Below, one piece after another: positions 8,939 to 17,429 of a DNA stretch of 64,000 nt (positions within the stretch are counted from its first letter, which is position 1; every line of letters starts with the position of its first letter). This DNA comes from Ruegeria_C sp041537925 (GTDB lineage Bacteria; Pseudomonadota; Alphaproteobacteria; Rhodobacterales; Rhodobacteraceae). Made by a program: the position numbers and the translations under genes. The DNA lies in NCBI RefSeq assembly GCF_041537925.1, contig NZ_JBGOSH010000001.1, positions 620,001 through 684,000 on the forward strand, read 5' to 3'. The notes under the pieces were generated by a model. The model was not told the DNA's origin and did not search any database. It worked only from the letters and a program-made list of their open reading frames with translations.

Positions 8939-10396
8939 TTGGGGCTGACCTTGACCAAACTGAACCTGATTGCCGGCGATTGGCTGGCAGGCGAAAGCGA
9001 AATTGAAAACCGCAACCCTTCGGATCTGAGCGATCTGGTGGGGATGTTCACCCAAGCCAGTGCAGATCAGCTGGACGCTACCCTGGATCAGGCGCGCATT
9101 GCACAGGCCGAGTGGGAAGCCTGTGGCCCCGAGCGCAAGCAGACCGTGCTGATGAACATCGGTACTGAGCTGATGTCGCGCGCCGAAGAACTGGGCACGC
9201 TTCTGGCCCGCGAAGAGGGCAAGCCGCTAGCCGAGGGCAAGGGCGAGGTTTATCGCGCCGGGCAGTTCTTTACCTATTATGCCGCCGAATGCCTGCGTCA
9301 GATCGGCGAGAACGCCGACAGCGTGCGCCCCGGCGTCGAAATCGACGTACGCCGCGAAGCCGTGGGCGTGGTGGCCATCATCAGCCCGTGGAACTTCCCC
9401 ACCGCGACCGCCTCGTGGAAGATCGCCCCGGCGCTGTGTTACGGCAATGCGGTGGTCTGGAAACCCGCCAACATCACCCCTGCCTCTGCCGTAGCGCTGA
9501 GTGAAGTCATCGCGCGGCAGGACATTCCCAAGGGTCTGTTCAGCCTTGTCATGGGCTCGGGCCGCTCGGTTGGTCAGCGTTTGGTCGAAAGCCCAAAGGT
9601 TAACGCGATCTCATTCACCGGGTCGGTGCCGGTGGGCAAGGGTATCGCAGCGGCAGCCATTCAGAACCTGACCAAGGTGCAGATGGAGATGGGGTCGAAA
9701 AACGCGCTGGCCGTGATGGATGACGCCGATCTCGATCTGGCGGTGACGCTGGCCCTTGGTGGGGCGTTCGGCGGCACCGGGCAGAAATGCACCGCCTCGT
9801 CACGGCTGGTGGTTCACGCGGGAATCCATGACGCATTCGTCGAGAAGCTGGTCGCGGGCGCTCAGGTGATGAAGGTCGGTCACGCGCTGGAAGACGGTGT
9901 GCAGATGGGCCCGGTGGTCAGCGCGCAGCAGTTGCAGGAAAACCTGGCCTATGTCGATCTGGGCACATCCGAAGGGGCCGAACTGGCCTGCGGCGGTCAG
10001 CGACTGGATATGCCGCATGACGGCTTCTACATGTCGCCCGGCGTGTTCCTGAACACCACCAACGAGATGCGCATCAACCGCGAAGAGATGTTTGCGCCGC
10101 TGACATCAGTCATCAAGGTCAGCAGCTATGACGAGGCGCTGAGCGTCGTCAATGACACCAATTTTGGGCTGACCTCGGGCATTGTCACTCAAAACCTGGC
10201 CCGCGCCACCCATTTCCGCCGCAATGCGCGTACCGGTGTGGTCACCGTGAACCTGCCCACCGCAGGCACCGATTACCACGTGCCCTTCGGCGGGCGCGGC
10301 GACAGCTCTTACGGTCCGCGCGAACAGGGCAAGGCGGCGGCGGAGTTCTACACGACGGTCAAAACCGCCTATATCAGCGCAGGAACCCCGGTCTGA
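8939..10396 (+). CDS. NAD(P)-dependent aldehyde dehydrogenase, semialdehyde type
   Basis: Oxidises an aldehyde to its acid with NAD(P). The roughly 480-residue protein has the nucleotide-binding motif FTGSVPVG, the general-base region MEMGSKNAL and the catalytic cysteine in FGGTGQKCTASSR. The C-terminal PFGGRGDSSYGPREQG resembles 2-oxoglutarate semialdehyde (2,5-dioxopentanoate) dehydrogenases, though substrate cannot be fixed. No ATG start is available: TTG at 8939 gives the longest frame, while TTG 8951 has the better Shine-Dalgarno (GGGGC, six bases away). It is the first gene of a coupled operon; its stop overlaps the next start (TGATG at 10394-10398). The divergent LysR gene is the likely regulator. 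Confidence 0.9.
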   Translation: MGLTLTKLNLIAGDWLAGESEIENRNPSDLSDLVGMFTQASADQLDATLDQARIAQAEWEACGPERKQTVLMNIGTELMSRAEELGTLLAREEGKPLAEGKGEVYRAGQFFTYYAAECLRQIGENADSVRPGVEIDVRREAVGVVAIISPWNFPTATASWKIAPALCYGNAVVWKPANITPASAVALSEVIARQDIPKGLFSLVMGSGRSVGQRLVESPKVNAISFTGSVPVGKGIAAAAIQNLTKVQMEMGSKNALAVMDDADLDLAVTLALGGAFGGTGQKCTASSRLVVHAGIHDAFVEKLVAGAQVMKVGHALEDGVQMGPVVSAQQLQENLAYVDLGTSEGAELACGGQRLDMPHDGFYMSPGVFLNTTNEMRINREEMFAPLTSVIKVSSYDEALSVVNDTNFGLTSGIVTQNLARATHFRRNARTGVVTVNLPTAGTDYHVPFGGRGDSSYGPREQGKAAAEFYTTVKTAYISAGTPV

Positions 10397-11373
10397 TGCG
10401 TATCGACGGGTTACAATATGCCAACTGGTCGGAAAAGATCTTCCGGCAAGTGCGCGAGGGCGGCGTGGACGCGATCCACGTCACCATCGCCTATCACGAA
10501 AACTTTCGTGAAACGGTCCTTAATTTCGAAAAATGGAACCGTTGGTTTGAGCAATATCCGGACCTGATCCTGAAAGGCCGCTGGGCAAGCGATATCGACA
10601 AAGCCCGAGAAACCGACCGGACGGCGGTATTCTTCGGCTTCCAGAACCCCTCGCCCATCGAAGACGATATCGGGCTGGTCGAAATCCTGCACGATCTTGG
10701 CGCCCGCTTCATGCAACTGACCTACAACAACCAGTCTCTGCTGGCGACCGGCTGTTACGAGGCCGAGGACACTGGCATCACCCGCATGGGCAAGCAAGTC
10801 ATCAAGGAAATGAACCGCGTGGGCCTTGTCGTGGACATGAGCCATTCGGCCGATCGCTCGACCATCGAGGCGGCTGAACTGTCCGAGCGTCCCATCGCCA
10901 TCACCCATGCCAATCCGCATGAATGGTCACCCGCCCTGCGCAACAAGCGAGAGGCGGTGATCCGCGCGGTGACCGAGAATGGCGGCATGATGGGCTTTTC
11001 GGTCTATCCACATCACCTGAAGGACAAATCCGCCTGCACGCTGGAAAGCTTCTGCGAAATGATCGCACGCGCAGCCGAGACGTATGGCCCCGAACATCTG
11101 GGGATCGGCACTGATCTGTGTCAGGATCAGCCCGACAGCATTGTCGAATGGATGCGAGTCGGACGCTGGACCAAGGAAATCGACTATGGCGAAGGCTCGG
11201 CCTCGGCCCCCGGTTTTCCGCCGATGCCAGGCTGGTTCACCGACAACCGCGACTTTGGCAATATCGAAGACGGGCTGCGGGCTGTTGGCATGAACGCGGA
11301 TGAAGTTGCTGGCGTCATGGGCGGCAACTGGTACCGGTTCTTTGCAGAAAACTTCGGGCCACAGCAAAAATGA
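10396..11373 (+). CDS. Membrane dipeptidase-like hydrolase (peptidase M19)
   Basis: 325-residue member of the renal dipeptidase family, zinc-dependent hydrolases acting on dipeptides or N-acyl amino acids. Motifs include a HVTIAYHENFRE segment near the N-terminus, VDMSHSADRST, ITHANPHEWSPALRNK and GIGTDLCQD. There is no signal peptide, so it should act in the cytosol, unlike eukaryotic renal dipeptidase. The start overlaps the aldehyde dehydrogenase stop by one base, and the stop overlaps the next start by four bases (ATGA, 11370-11373). From established knowledge, an M19 gene also sits among glycine betaine and dimethylglycine catabolic genes in Pseudomonas aeruginosa. This supports a role in methylated amine or amino acid derivative metabolism, but the substrate is unknown. 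Confidence 0.87.
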   Translation: MRIDGLQYANWSEKIFRQVREGGVDAIHVTIAYHENFRETVLNFEKWNRWFEQYPDLILKGRWASDIDKARETDRTAVFFGFQNPSPIEDDIGLVEILHDLGARFMQLTYNNQSLLATGCYEAEDTGITRMGKQVIKEMNRVGLVVDMSHSADRSTIEAAELSERPIAITHANPHEWSPALRNKREAVIRAVTENGGMMGFSVYPHHLKDKSACTLESFCEMIARAAETYGPEHLGIGTDLCQDQPDSIVEWMRVGRWTKEIDYGEGSASAPGFPPMPGWFTDNRDFGNIEDGLRAVGMNADEVAGVMGGNWYRFFAENFGPQQK

Positions 11374-13055
11374 CACTCACCAGCACGCATATCCCCCGCC
11401 GCGATCCGGCGCACGTGATGCGGCTGAAACGGCTGGGTTCGCTGCATCAGTGCCGATTGAGTTTCATGCGTATCCTGATGCGCCGCATGGCACAGGAAAA
11501 CTGGCAGTTCTCCCGCCCTGTGTTCGAGATCGATGACGCGGGTGTGGGTCGGGCCGTCTATACCGTGCAGGGTCCCGAACGCGCCTATTCGCTGGTGGCC
11601 TTCGCCCATGATCTGCCCCCCGACCAACGTTCGGACCGGGTGATCGCCGAGGCCTGGGATGCCACCTTTACCCTGTTCGACGGCATCCCTACACCCGAGG
11701 ACATCGACCGCCTGTCGCAAAACGTGCCCCTGCAGGAAGCCGGGCGCATCAGCGAGCGCGAATTGTCTCTATCGCGTGCCAACCGGTCGGTACGGCTGTG
11801 GTCGCATGTGGTGAGCAGGCTTGCAGAGGGCAAGCAGCCCGACCCCGAGCAGATCGACAGCGTGGGCTATCTGATGCGCACCACGGCTGTCTACGGCTCG
11901 GGCAAATTCGGCGCGGCGGACCGGGAAACCCTTGCTGCACGGCCGGAATTGCAGGCCCCGTTCCAGGCCGAGATGCTGTCGGTCTACCTGACCCGAATAT
12001 TCGTGCGAGACCTTGCCGAATATATGGCCAAGATCAAAGGCGGCGACCGGGCCGCGCGGCTTGATCCCGCCATTGCCCGTCAGCTGGGCATCGGCAACTC
12101 CACCGGCTTGGGCATGGCACCGTTCATTATCAACCACCCGATATTGTTCAACAACTGGATCATGGCGCGGGAAGAGGCGATTGCCCGCGTCCGCTCTCAT
12201 CAGACCGCCACGCCGGCCGAGGTCGACGTGTTTCGCGCCCTCTTCAAACGCAGCGCGATTTCGGTCGCGCGCTGGCGCTCTGCCCATCCCATTCAGATCG
12301 ACAAGCTCGCCCGGCTCAGGGCCGACATGCAGGCGATTGAGGATCACGTGGGCTCAGAGAACCTGCTGCAGGACTATCCCTGGGACCGCTTGATGCGCTG
12401 GTCCGAGAGCGCGTTGAGCGAAGAAGGTCAGGAACTGGTCGCCTCGCTGATTCAGGAGCCTTACGGGGACGAAGTGGACGGATTATCCAGTTGTCTGGCT
12501 GACAGCAATGCCGATGCGTTTGTGATCGATGGCGCGATGCCGATCAAGAAGGTCCGCGAGCTGATCGAAAACCGGTTTGGCTGGGCGCTCAACCTGGATT
12601 GGAGCGCGCCGGAACACTGCGCGCGGGCGTGGTATGTCTCGGAGGAGAAACTTGAGCCACGGATGGGCGAGCGTTTCGACGAACCCATCACCGAGTATGA
12701 ACAGCCGCTGGCACCGGCGCGCGACGCCGTTGCCGCCCACAAGACGCTTGCGGATTTCGATGCGGACCAGCCGGTGTCCCGGTTCCTGATGCGCCACACC
12801 GAGCATCGCCACACGATCCGCCGCGCTCAGATGAGCATGATCGCGCCCTATAGCGAAGTTCAGGACAACACGATCAGTGCCAATGTGCTGCCCATCGATA
12901 TGCTGCGGGCCAAGCTGTCCTTCTTTGGCGCCACCCATTTCGACCCGCGTTCCGATCGCTGGGTTCGGATCTGCATGTATGCGGGCGCGCCCTATCCCGA
13001 GGATCTGACACAGGAAACCGCCGATCTGTGGGTCTATCCCGAGGAGGTGGAATGA
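11370..13055 (+). CDS. Unknown 561-residue protein in the aldehyde dehydrogenase operon
   Basis: I do not recognise this family. The protein is large, soluble and rich in charged residues, with no signal peptide or membrane helix. Features that may be functional: a basic N-terminus with several arginines (RRDPAHVMRLKRLGSL), a Gly-rich pair of segments in the middle (VYGSGKFGAADRE and GIGNSTGLGMAPF followed by HP), and a conserved-looking RHTEHRHTIRRAQ near residue 480. Both ends overlap neighbouring genes by four bases (11370-11373 and 13052-13055), so it must be made together with the dipeptidase and the DUF3726 protein. That tight coupling suggests an enzyme or scaffold of the same pathway. 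Codon use and composition match the neighbours. Confidence 0.88.
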   Translation: MTLTSTHIPRRDPAHVMRLKRLGSLHQCRLSFMRILMRRMAQENWQFSRPVFEIDDAGVGRAVYTVQGPERAYSLVAFAHDLPPDQRSDRVIAEAWDATFTLFDGIPTPEDIDRLSQNVPLQEAGRISERELSLSRANRSVRLWSHVVSRLAEGKQPDPEQIDSVGYLMRTTAVYGSGKFGAADRETLAARPELQAPFQAEMLSVYLTRIFVRDLAEYMAKIKGGDRAARLDPAIARQLGIGNSTGLGMAPFIINHPILFNNWIMAREEAIARVRSHQTATPAEVDVFRALFKRSAISVARWRSAHPIQIDKLARLRADMQAIEDHVGSENLLQDYPWDRLMRWSESALSEEGQELVASLIQEPYGDEVDGLSSCLADSNADAFVIDGAMPIKKVRELIENRFGWALNLDWSAPEHCARAWYVSEEKLEPRMGERFDEPITEYEQPLAPARDAVAAHKTLADFDADQPVSRFLMRHTEHRHTIRRAQMSMIAPYSEVQDNTISANVLPIDMLRAKLSFFGATHFDPRSDRWVRICMYAGAPYPEDLTQETADLWVYPEEVE

Positions 13056-13681
13056 GACTGTCGCTGAACGAGATGGAGGCCCTGTCCAAGCGCGCAGCGC
13101 GCGGCGGTTGCTATAGCTGGGGGCTGGCCGAGGAGGCCGCCAAGGCGACGCGCTGGCTCTGTGCGAGGGGACTGGATGGCGGGGCGGTGCTGGCGGACCT
13201 GCTGGAGCAGGGCTTTGCCACGTCGCTGCAGGAGCATGCGCCCCAAGATCTCTTGGGGCCGTGGCAGGGCAGTGCCGAGCTCTGCCCGCTGCTTGCTGGG
13301 GTCACGCTGTCTGATTGCGCCGACCACCTGACGCAGGGCCCGGTTGAAATGCGCCAAGTTGCGCAACCTGTGCTGATCCTGCCCTTTGCCGCCCATGCCG
13401 CCTGCAGGCTGGAACAACCGGTGACGGTGACAAGCGGGGGCTGGACCGCCATCACCGACGGGACCGAACTGAGCGCGCCGGATTACGCGCCGGATCACGC
13501 CGCGTTGCTGCACGTCGAGGCTGGCGGCACGCTTACTACCCCTCGCGCGCACCAAAGCCGTGCCACACCTGCCACCGGTACCCATGTGGTTCTGAACCGC
13601 TTCGCCCACCGCACCTATGCGCCCGCCACCGAGGAATCGCGGCTGCTGGGCGCGGGTGCCGGTCTGTCCGACAATGATTAA
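13052..13681 (+). CDS. DUF3726 family protein
   Basis: 209-residue protein of a family of unknown function, recognised by the N-terminal pattern RAARGGCYSWGLAEEAAKAT followed by an arginine, tryptophan and leucine. Start set at ATG 13052 after GAGGAGGTGGA; it overlaps the stop of the 561-residue gene (ATGA). The upstream-extended frame from 13028 is unlikely because of the strong Shine-Dalgarno. The rest is Ala-rich with no membrane segment. It is followed after 12 bases by the Ldh-type oxidoreductase. In this setting it is probably an accessory or catalytic partner of the unknown 561-residue protein, an inference from gene order. Confidence 0.85.
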   Translation: MRLSLNEMEALSKRAARGGCYSWGLAEEAAKATRWLCARGLDGGAVLADLLEQGFATSLQEHAPQDLLGPWQGSAELCPLLAGVTLSDCADHLTQGPVEMRQVAQPVLILPFAAHAACRLEQPVTVTSGGWTAITDGTELSAPDYAPDHAALLHVEAGGTLTTPRAHQSRATPATGTHVVLNRFAHRTYAPATEESRLLGAGAGLSDND

Positions 13682-13693
13682 GGAGACGCCGAA

Positions 13694-14710
13694 TTGACCC
13701 AGACCAAGACACTCTCGCTGTCCGAGATCGAGGCGCTGTCCTTTGATGCCCTGGTCGCGGCGGGCACATCCGAAGCAAACGCACGCCCGCTGGCCGTGGC
13801 CACCGCCGCCACCGAAGCGGACGGCGTGGCAAGCCACGGGCTAGCCTATATCCCGATCTATTGCGAGCATGTGCAATGCGGCAAGGTCGACGGGAAAGCG
13901 GTGCCAACCTTGTCGAAACCCCGGCCAGGCGTGGTGACGGTGGATGCGGCCACCGGTTTTGCCCATGCCGCGATCGAACTGGGATACGAGGCCCTGGTCC
14001 CCGCCGCGCGCACCCAAGGCGTGGCTGTTCTGGCGATCTCGAACAGCTATAATTGTGGTGTTCTGGGCTATCACACATATCGTCTGGCGCAGGCCGGCCT
14101 GGTGGGGATCGGCTTTACCAACGCGCCCGCCTCGATCGCACCCTCTGGCGGATCCAAGCCGGTTGTCGGCACCAACCCATTTTCGGTTGCGGTGCCCGGT
14201 AGCGACGGTCAGCCTGCCCTGCTAATCGACCAGAGCGCCAGCACCATTGCCAAGAGCGAAGTCATGAAACACGCCCGCGAGGGAAAACCGATCCCGGTGG
14301 GATGGGCGCTGGATAGTGAGGGCAACCCCACAACGGACCCCGAGATCGGCCTCAAAGGTTCGATGGCGCCCTCGGGGGGCTACAAGGGGGTCGGCATCGC
14401 CCTACTCACCGAAATCATGGCCGCCGCGCTGACAGGCGCGACGCTTGGTATCCACGCCTCGCCGTTTTCGGGTACGGCGGGCGGCCCGCCGAAGACCGGG
14501 CAGTTTTTCATCGCAATAGACCCCTCCGCGACTGCAAGTGACGTTTTTGCTACCCGCATTGCCGATCTTGTCGAAGCCATCCGCTTTCAGGAAGGCGCAC
14601 ATTTGCCAGGGGATGGCCGACGCGGCAAACGCCTGGCGGCCCGAGAGGACGGGGTGGCAGTCAACCTGGCCACGCTGGCAAAGATCGAAGCCATTCTGAC
14701 GGACAGTTGA
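13694..14710 (+). CDS. Ldh-family NAD(P)-dependent oxidoreductase (malate/lactate dehydrogenase type 2 fold)
   Basis: 338-residue member of the LDH2/MDH2 family, which includes ureidoglycolate dehydrogenase, sulfolactate dehydrogenase and the reductases of delta1-piperideine-2-carboxylate and delta1-pyrroline-2-carboxylate. Family landmarks: EADGVASHGLAYIP with the conserved SHG, ISNSYNCGVLGYHTYRLA, VGTNPFSVAVPG and GGYKGVGIALLTEI. Start is TTG 13694 placed seven bases after AGGAG. Together with the semialdehyde dehydrogenase-type enzyme at the operon front, a cyclic imine reductase in amino acid or betaine breakdown is attractive but not proven. It ends 79 bases before the second BCCT gene. 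Confidence 0.88.
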   Translation: MTQTKTLSLSEIEALSFDALVAAGTSEANARPLAVATAATEADGVASHGLAYIPIYCEHVQCGKVDGKAVPTLSKPRPGVVTVDAATGFAHAAIELGYEALVPAARTQGVAVLAISNSYNCGVLGYHTYRLAQAGLVGIGFTNAPASIAPSGGSKPVVGTNPFSVAVPGSDGQPALLIDQSASTIAKSEVMKHAREGKPIPVGWALDSEGNPTTDPEIGLKGSMAPSGGYKGVGIALLTEIMAAALTGATLGIHASPFSGTAGGPPKTGQFFIAIDPSATASDVFATRIADLVEAIRFQEGAHLPGDGRRGKRLAAREDGVAVNLATLAKIEAILTDS

Positions 14711-14789
14711 GCGGCAAGAAACCGGGAACCCGCTCACCACAACAGACAAACCCGGCAAATCAGGACACGTGCGAACAGGGAGGAAACAC

Positions 14790-16604
14790 ATGTCAGTGAA
14801 ACAACCGTTTACCGACTTGCAGATCAAGAGGTCTGGAAGCGGATTTTATGAAGGACACAGCCTGGAGATTGCCTTGCTCAGCAAGGCGGTCATGGTCGGG
14901 CTGGTGATCTGGGCGCTGGTCTGGCCTGCGAACGCGAACGGCGTTCTGGGCAGCCTCAACTCGCGCCTGCTCGAGGATTTCAACGCTTTCTATATCGTCA
15001 TTGTTGGCTTCTTTGCCTTTTTCCTGTTTGTCGTAGCAGCGCTGCCGCAAACTGGTAAACGACTCATGGGGCCGGACGGCGAGAAACCCGAATTTTCCGA
15101 TTTCTCATGGTTCTCGATGATGTTCGGCGCGGGTCTTGGTGTTGGTCTGATGGTATTCGCCACCGCCGAGCCACTGGGCCTCTGGGGATCGAATCCGGTT
15201 GTCGTTGCCGACACTGTTCCGGGCAACACCGAGGAAGCGCTGCAATCTGCCTATCGCTATACCTTTCTGCATTATGGATTTCACGCTTGGTCGATTTACG
15301 TCGTAACTGGTCTGTCATTGGCCTATTACGCCTATACGCGGAACATGCCGCTGACGATCCGCACGGCGCTGACGCCCCTGTTCGGCAAGCTGATGAACGG
15401 CTTTCTGGGCCATGTGGTTGACGTGCTGGGCGTGGTCGCGACCATCTTGGGTGTGTCGGTCACGATCGGCTTTGGCGTGTCGCAGTTCATCGACGGGCTT
15501 TATGCGATTTCGGGCATGGAATGGATGATGGACCTGACCGGTGAGACACCCGAGCCCAGCACGGTTGGCCTGCTTTCGGGATTGGTCGTCATCATGGGTC
15601 TGTCGATCGTTTCTGCGGTGTCCGGTGTCGGGCGCGGCGTGAAATACCTGTCGAACCTGAATCTGGTTCTATCGCTGATCCTGCTGTTGGTCTTTGTGGT
15701 GTTCGGATCGTTCCTGTTCGCCATGACCACCTATGCAACCGCGTTCGTCGATTACGTGCTGCACTTCATCTCGCTCAGCTTCGGCGCGTTCAACCCGCAA
15801 TCGGCAGCATCATTCGACGCAGCCCTGCCAAGCGAAGCGATGCCCTTTGCCGATGCGCTGCGCGGTGGTGCGACCAATCCTTGGGGCTCGTTCGACGGGT
15901 TCAAGTCCGGTCTCGAAGGCGACGCCGCAGCCCTGCCTGAATCGGTTCTGACCTCGGTCTATGCCGCAGGCGACCCGGGTCGTCAGTTCGGCTGGCAGGC
16001 CGGTTGGACCACGTTCTACTGGGCTTGGTGGATCGCATTCTCACCTTTCGTGGGTCTGTTCCTGGCCCGTATCTCCAAGGGCCGCTCGGTGCGTGAGTTC
16101 ATCATCGGCTGCGTCTTCGCACCGGCAATGGTCTGTTTCGCCTGGATGACCATCCTGGGTGGTACCGCCATCGATCTTGAACTGAACGGCACTGCCGAGG
16201 GCGCCATCATCGGCGCGTCCAACACGGCCAAGCTGTTCGTGACTTTACAAGAGATGATCTCGGGCGGGTTGCTGTCGGGCATCACCGTGATGTGCGTTGT
16301 GCTGATCATGACCTTCCTGGTCACGTCAGCAGATTCCGGCATTCTGGTGATGAACACCATCATGTCGGGCGGCGATCAGAAGGTCGGCAACAAGCACAAG
16401 ATCATCTGGGGCCTGATCCTGACCGCCGTGATCGGGGCGCTGATCCTGGCGGCAGGTGAGAACAACCCGATGGATGCGCTGCGCAATGCGATGATCATCG
16501 GAGCGCTGCCCTTTACCATGGTCATGGGGTTGATGTGCGTCGCCCTTGCCAAGGCACTCTATCGTGACGGGTTGCGCGAGAAGCACACCGTTATAGCCGA
16601 ATAG
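14790..16604 (+). CDS. BCCT family transporter
   Basis: 604-residue inner-membrane secondary carrier, longer than the first BCCT protein because of an insertion near residues 330-400. It carries the tryptophan-rich family stretch (TTFYWAWWIAFSPFVGLF) followed by ARISKGRSVREF, and LVTSADSGILVMNT near the C-terminus. Start at ATG 14790 after GGGAGGAAACAC; the frame from 14769 adds only a few residues. It is the last gene of the operon beginning at 8939 and is followed by a terminator hairpin. It is the likely uptake system for the substrate handled by that operon, probably a betaine-like zwitterion. Confidence 0.93.
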   Translation: MSVKQPFTDLQIKRSGSGFYEGHSLEIALLSKAVMVGLVIWALVWPANANGVLGSLNSRLLEDFNAFYIVIVGFFAFFLFVVAALPQTGKRLMGPDGEKPEFSDFSWFSMMFGAGLGVGLMVFATAEPLGLWGSNPVVVADTVPGNTEEALQSAYRYTFLHYGFHAWSIYVVTGLSLAYYAYTRNMPLTIRTALTPLFGKLMNGFLGHVVDVLGVVATILGVSVTIGFGVSQFIDGLYAISGMEWMMDLTGETPEPSTVGLLSGLVVIMGLSIVSAVSGVGRGVKYLSNLNLVLSLILLLVFVVFGSFLFAMTTYATAFVDYVLHFISLSFGAFNPQSAASFDAALPSEAMPFADALRGGATNPWGSFDGFKSGLEGDAAALPESVLTSVYAAGDPGRQFGWQAGWTTFYWAWWIAFSPFVGLFLARISKGRSVREFIIGCVFAPAMVCFAWMTILGGTAIDLELNGTAEGAIIGASNTAKLFVTLQEMISGGLLSGITVMCVVLIMTFLVTSADSGILVMNTIMSGGDQKVGNKHKIIWGLILTAVIGALILAAGENNPMDALRNAMIIGALPFTMVMGLMCVALAKALYRDGLREKHTVIAE

Positions 16605-16613
16605 ACCAAACAA

Positions 16614-16641
16614 GCGGGCAGCCCTTATGAGGGCTGCCCGC
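16614..16641. terminator. Terminator hairpin between convergent genes
   Basis: GCGGGCAGCCCT (16614-16625) and AGGGCTGCCCGC (16630-16641) form a perfect 12-base stem with loop TATG. It follows the BCCT stop by 10 bases and lies downstream of the racemase-like gene on the other strand. T-tracts are short on both sides. Confidence 0.75.
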
Positions 16642-16676
16642 ATTTGCGCGGCTAGGGGCAAAACTTTGCGCCTGCC

Positions 16677-17420
16677 CTATCGACCCCCAAGCTGGCCCAG
16701 AACCGGCAAGGCATCGCTGACCTTGGCAAGCCGCAACATGTGCCAGGCAAGCGCCTGATTGCTGGTGATCACCGGCAGACCGGTGGCGGCCTCGATCTCG
16801 TCAATGACACCCAGACAGCGCAGGTTGGTGCAGGAGATCACGATCGCATCACACGGCGCTGCTGCCGCGACCTGCCGTGCGGCAGCTACGATCGCGCGTT
16901 CGGTGATGCGCGCCACAACCCGGTCATCGCCTTCTTCGAAAGAGCCGAAGCCGGCGATCTCGAAACCCGCCTCTTCCAGCTTCTGCCGCATTCGCCCCGA
17001 AACCTCGGGCACGTAAGGCGTGATGAAGCCCAGCCGCCCAGCCTCAAGCGCGCGCGCGGCGGCAACGACGGCAGCGAGCGGGTCGCTGACACGCGCATCG
17101 GGAAACACGGTCTGAACCGCGCGCGCCACATTGTCCGAGCCGATCACGGTCGAGGCCGACGTGCAGCCATATCCGATAACGTCGAAATCGAGCGACTGCG
17201 GAAACAGCCGCGCCGAAGCAGGCAGGTCACCTTCCATCTTCGCCAGCGTATCGGGGCGGATTTCGGGCACCATCGGGATCCGGCTGTGATAGAGCGCAAC
17301 GCCCTCAAGCGCCATGATCCGCGCAAATTCCGGCTCGAGCGTTTCGTCGGTTTCAAGCACGATCACACCCAGCGTGGCGCGCGATCCGATCCCCCCGTCC
17401 GTGTCGAAATCCAGCTTCAT
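16677..17420 (-). CDS. Asp/Glu racemase superfamily protein (maleate isomerase/EutA-like)
   Basis: 247-residue protein of the aspartate/glutamate racemase superfamily, closest in layout to maleate cis-trans isomerases, arylmalonate decarboxylases and the EutA protein of ectoine utilisation. Two cysteines stand where the catalytic pair is expected: GYGCTSAST in the first half and VISCTNLRC in the second. No cofactor is needed in this family. It is the last gene of a minus-strand set with a broken M24 hydrolase and an M20 hydrolase. In ectoine clusters a EutA-type gene accompanies an M24 hydrolase and a PLP lyase, so this set may treat an analogous substrate. The exact reaction is unknown. Confidence 0.82.
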   Translation of the reverse strand: MKLDFDTDGGIGSRATLGVIVLETDETLEPEFARIMALEGVALYHSRIPMVPEIRPDTLAKMEGDLPASARLFPQSLDFDVIGYGCTSASTVIGSDNVARAVQTVFPDARVSDPLAAVVAAARALEAGRLGFITPYVPEVSGRMRQKLEEAGFEIAGFGSFEEGDDRVVARITERAIVAAARQVAAAAPCDAIVISCTNLRCLGVIDEIEAATGLPVITSNQALAWHMLRLAKVSDALPVLGQLGGR

Positions 17421-17429
17421 ATCACACCC

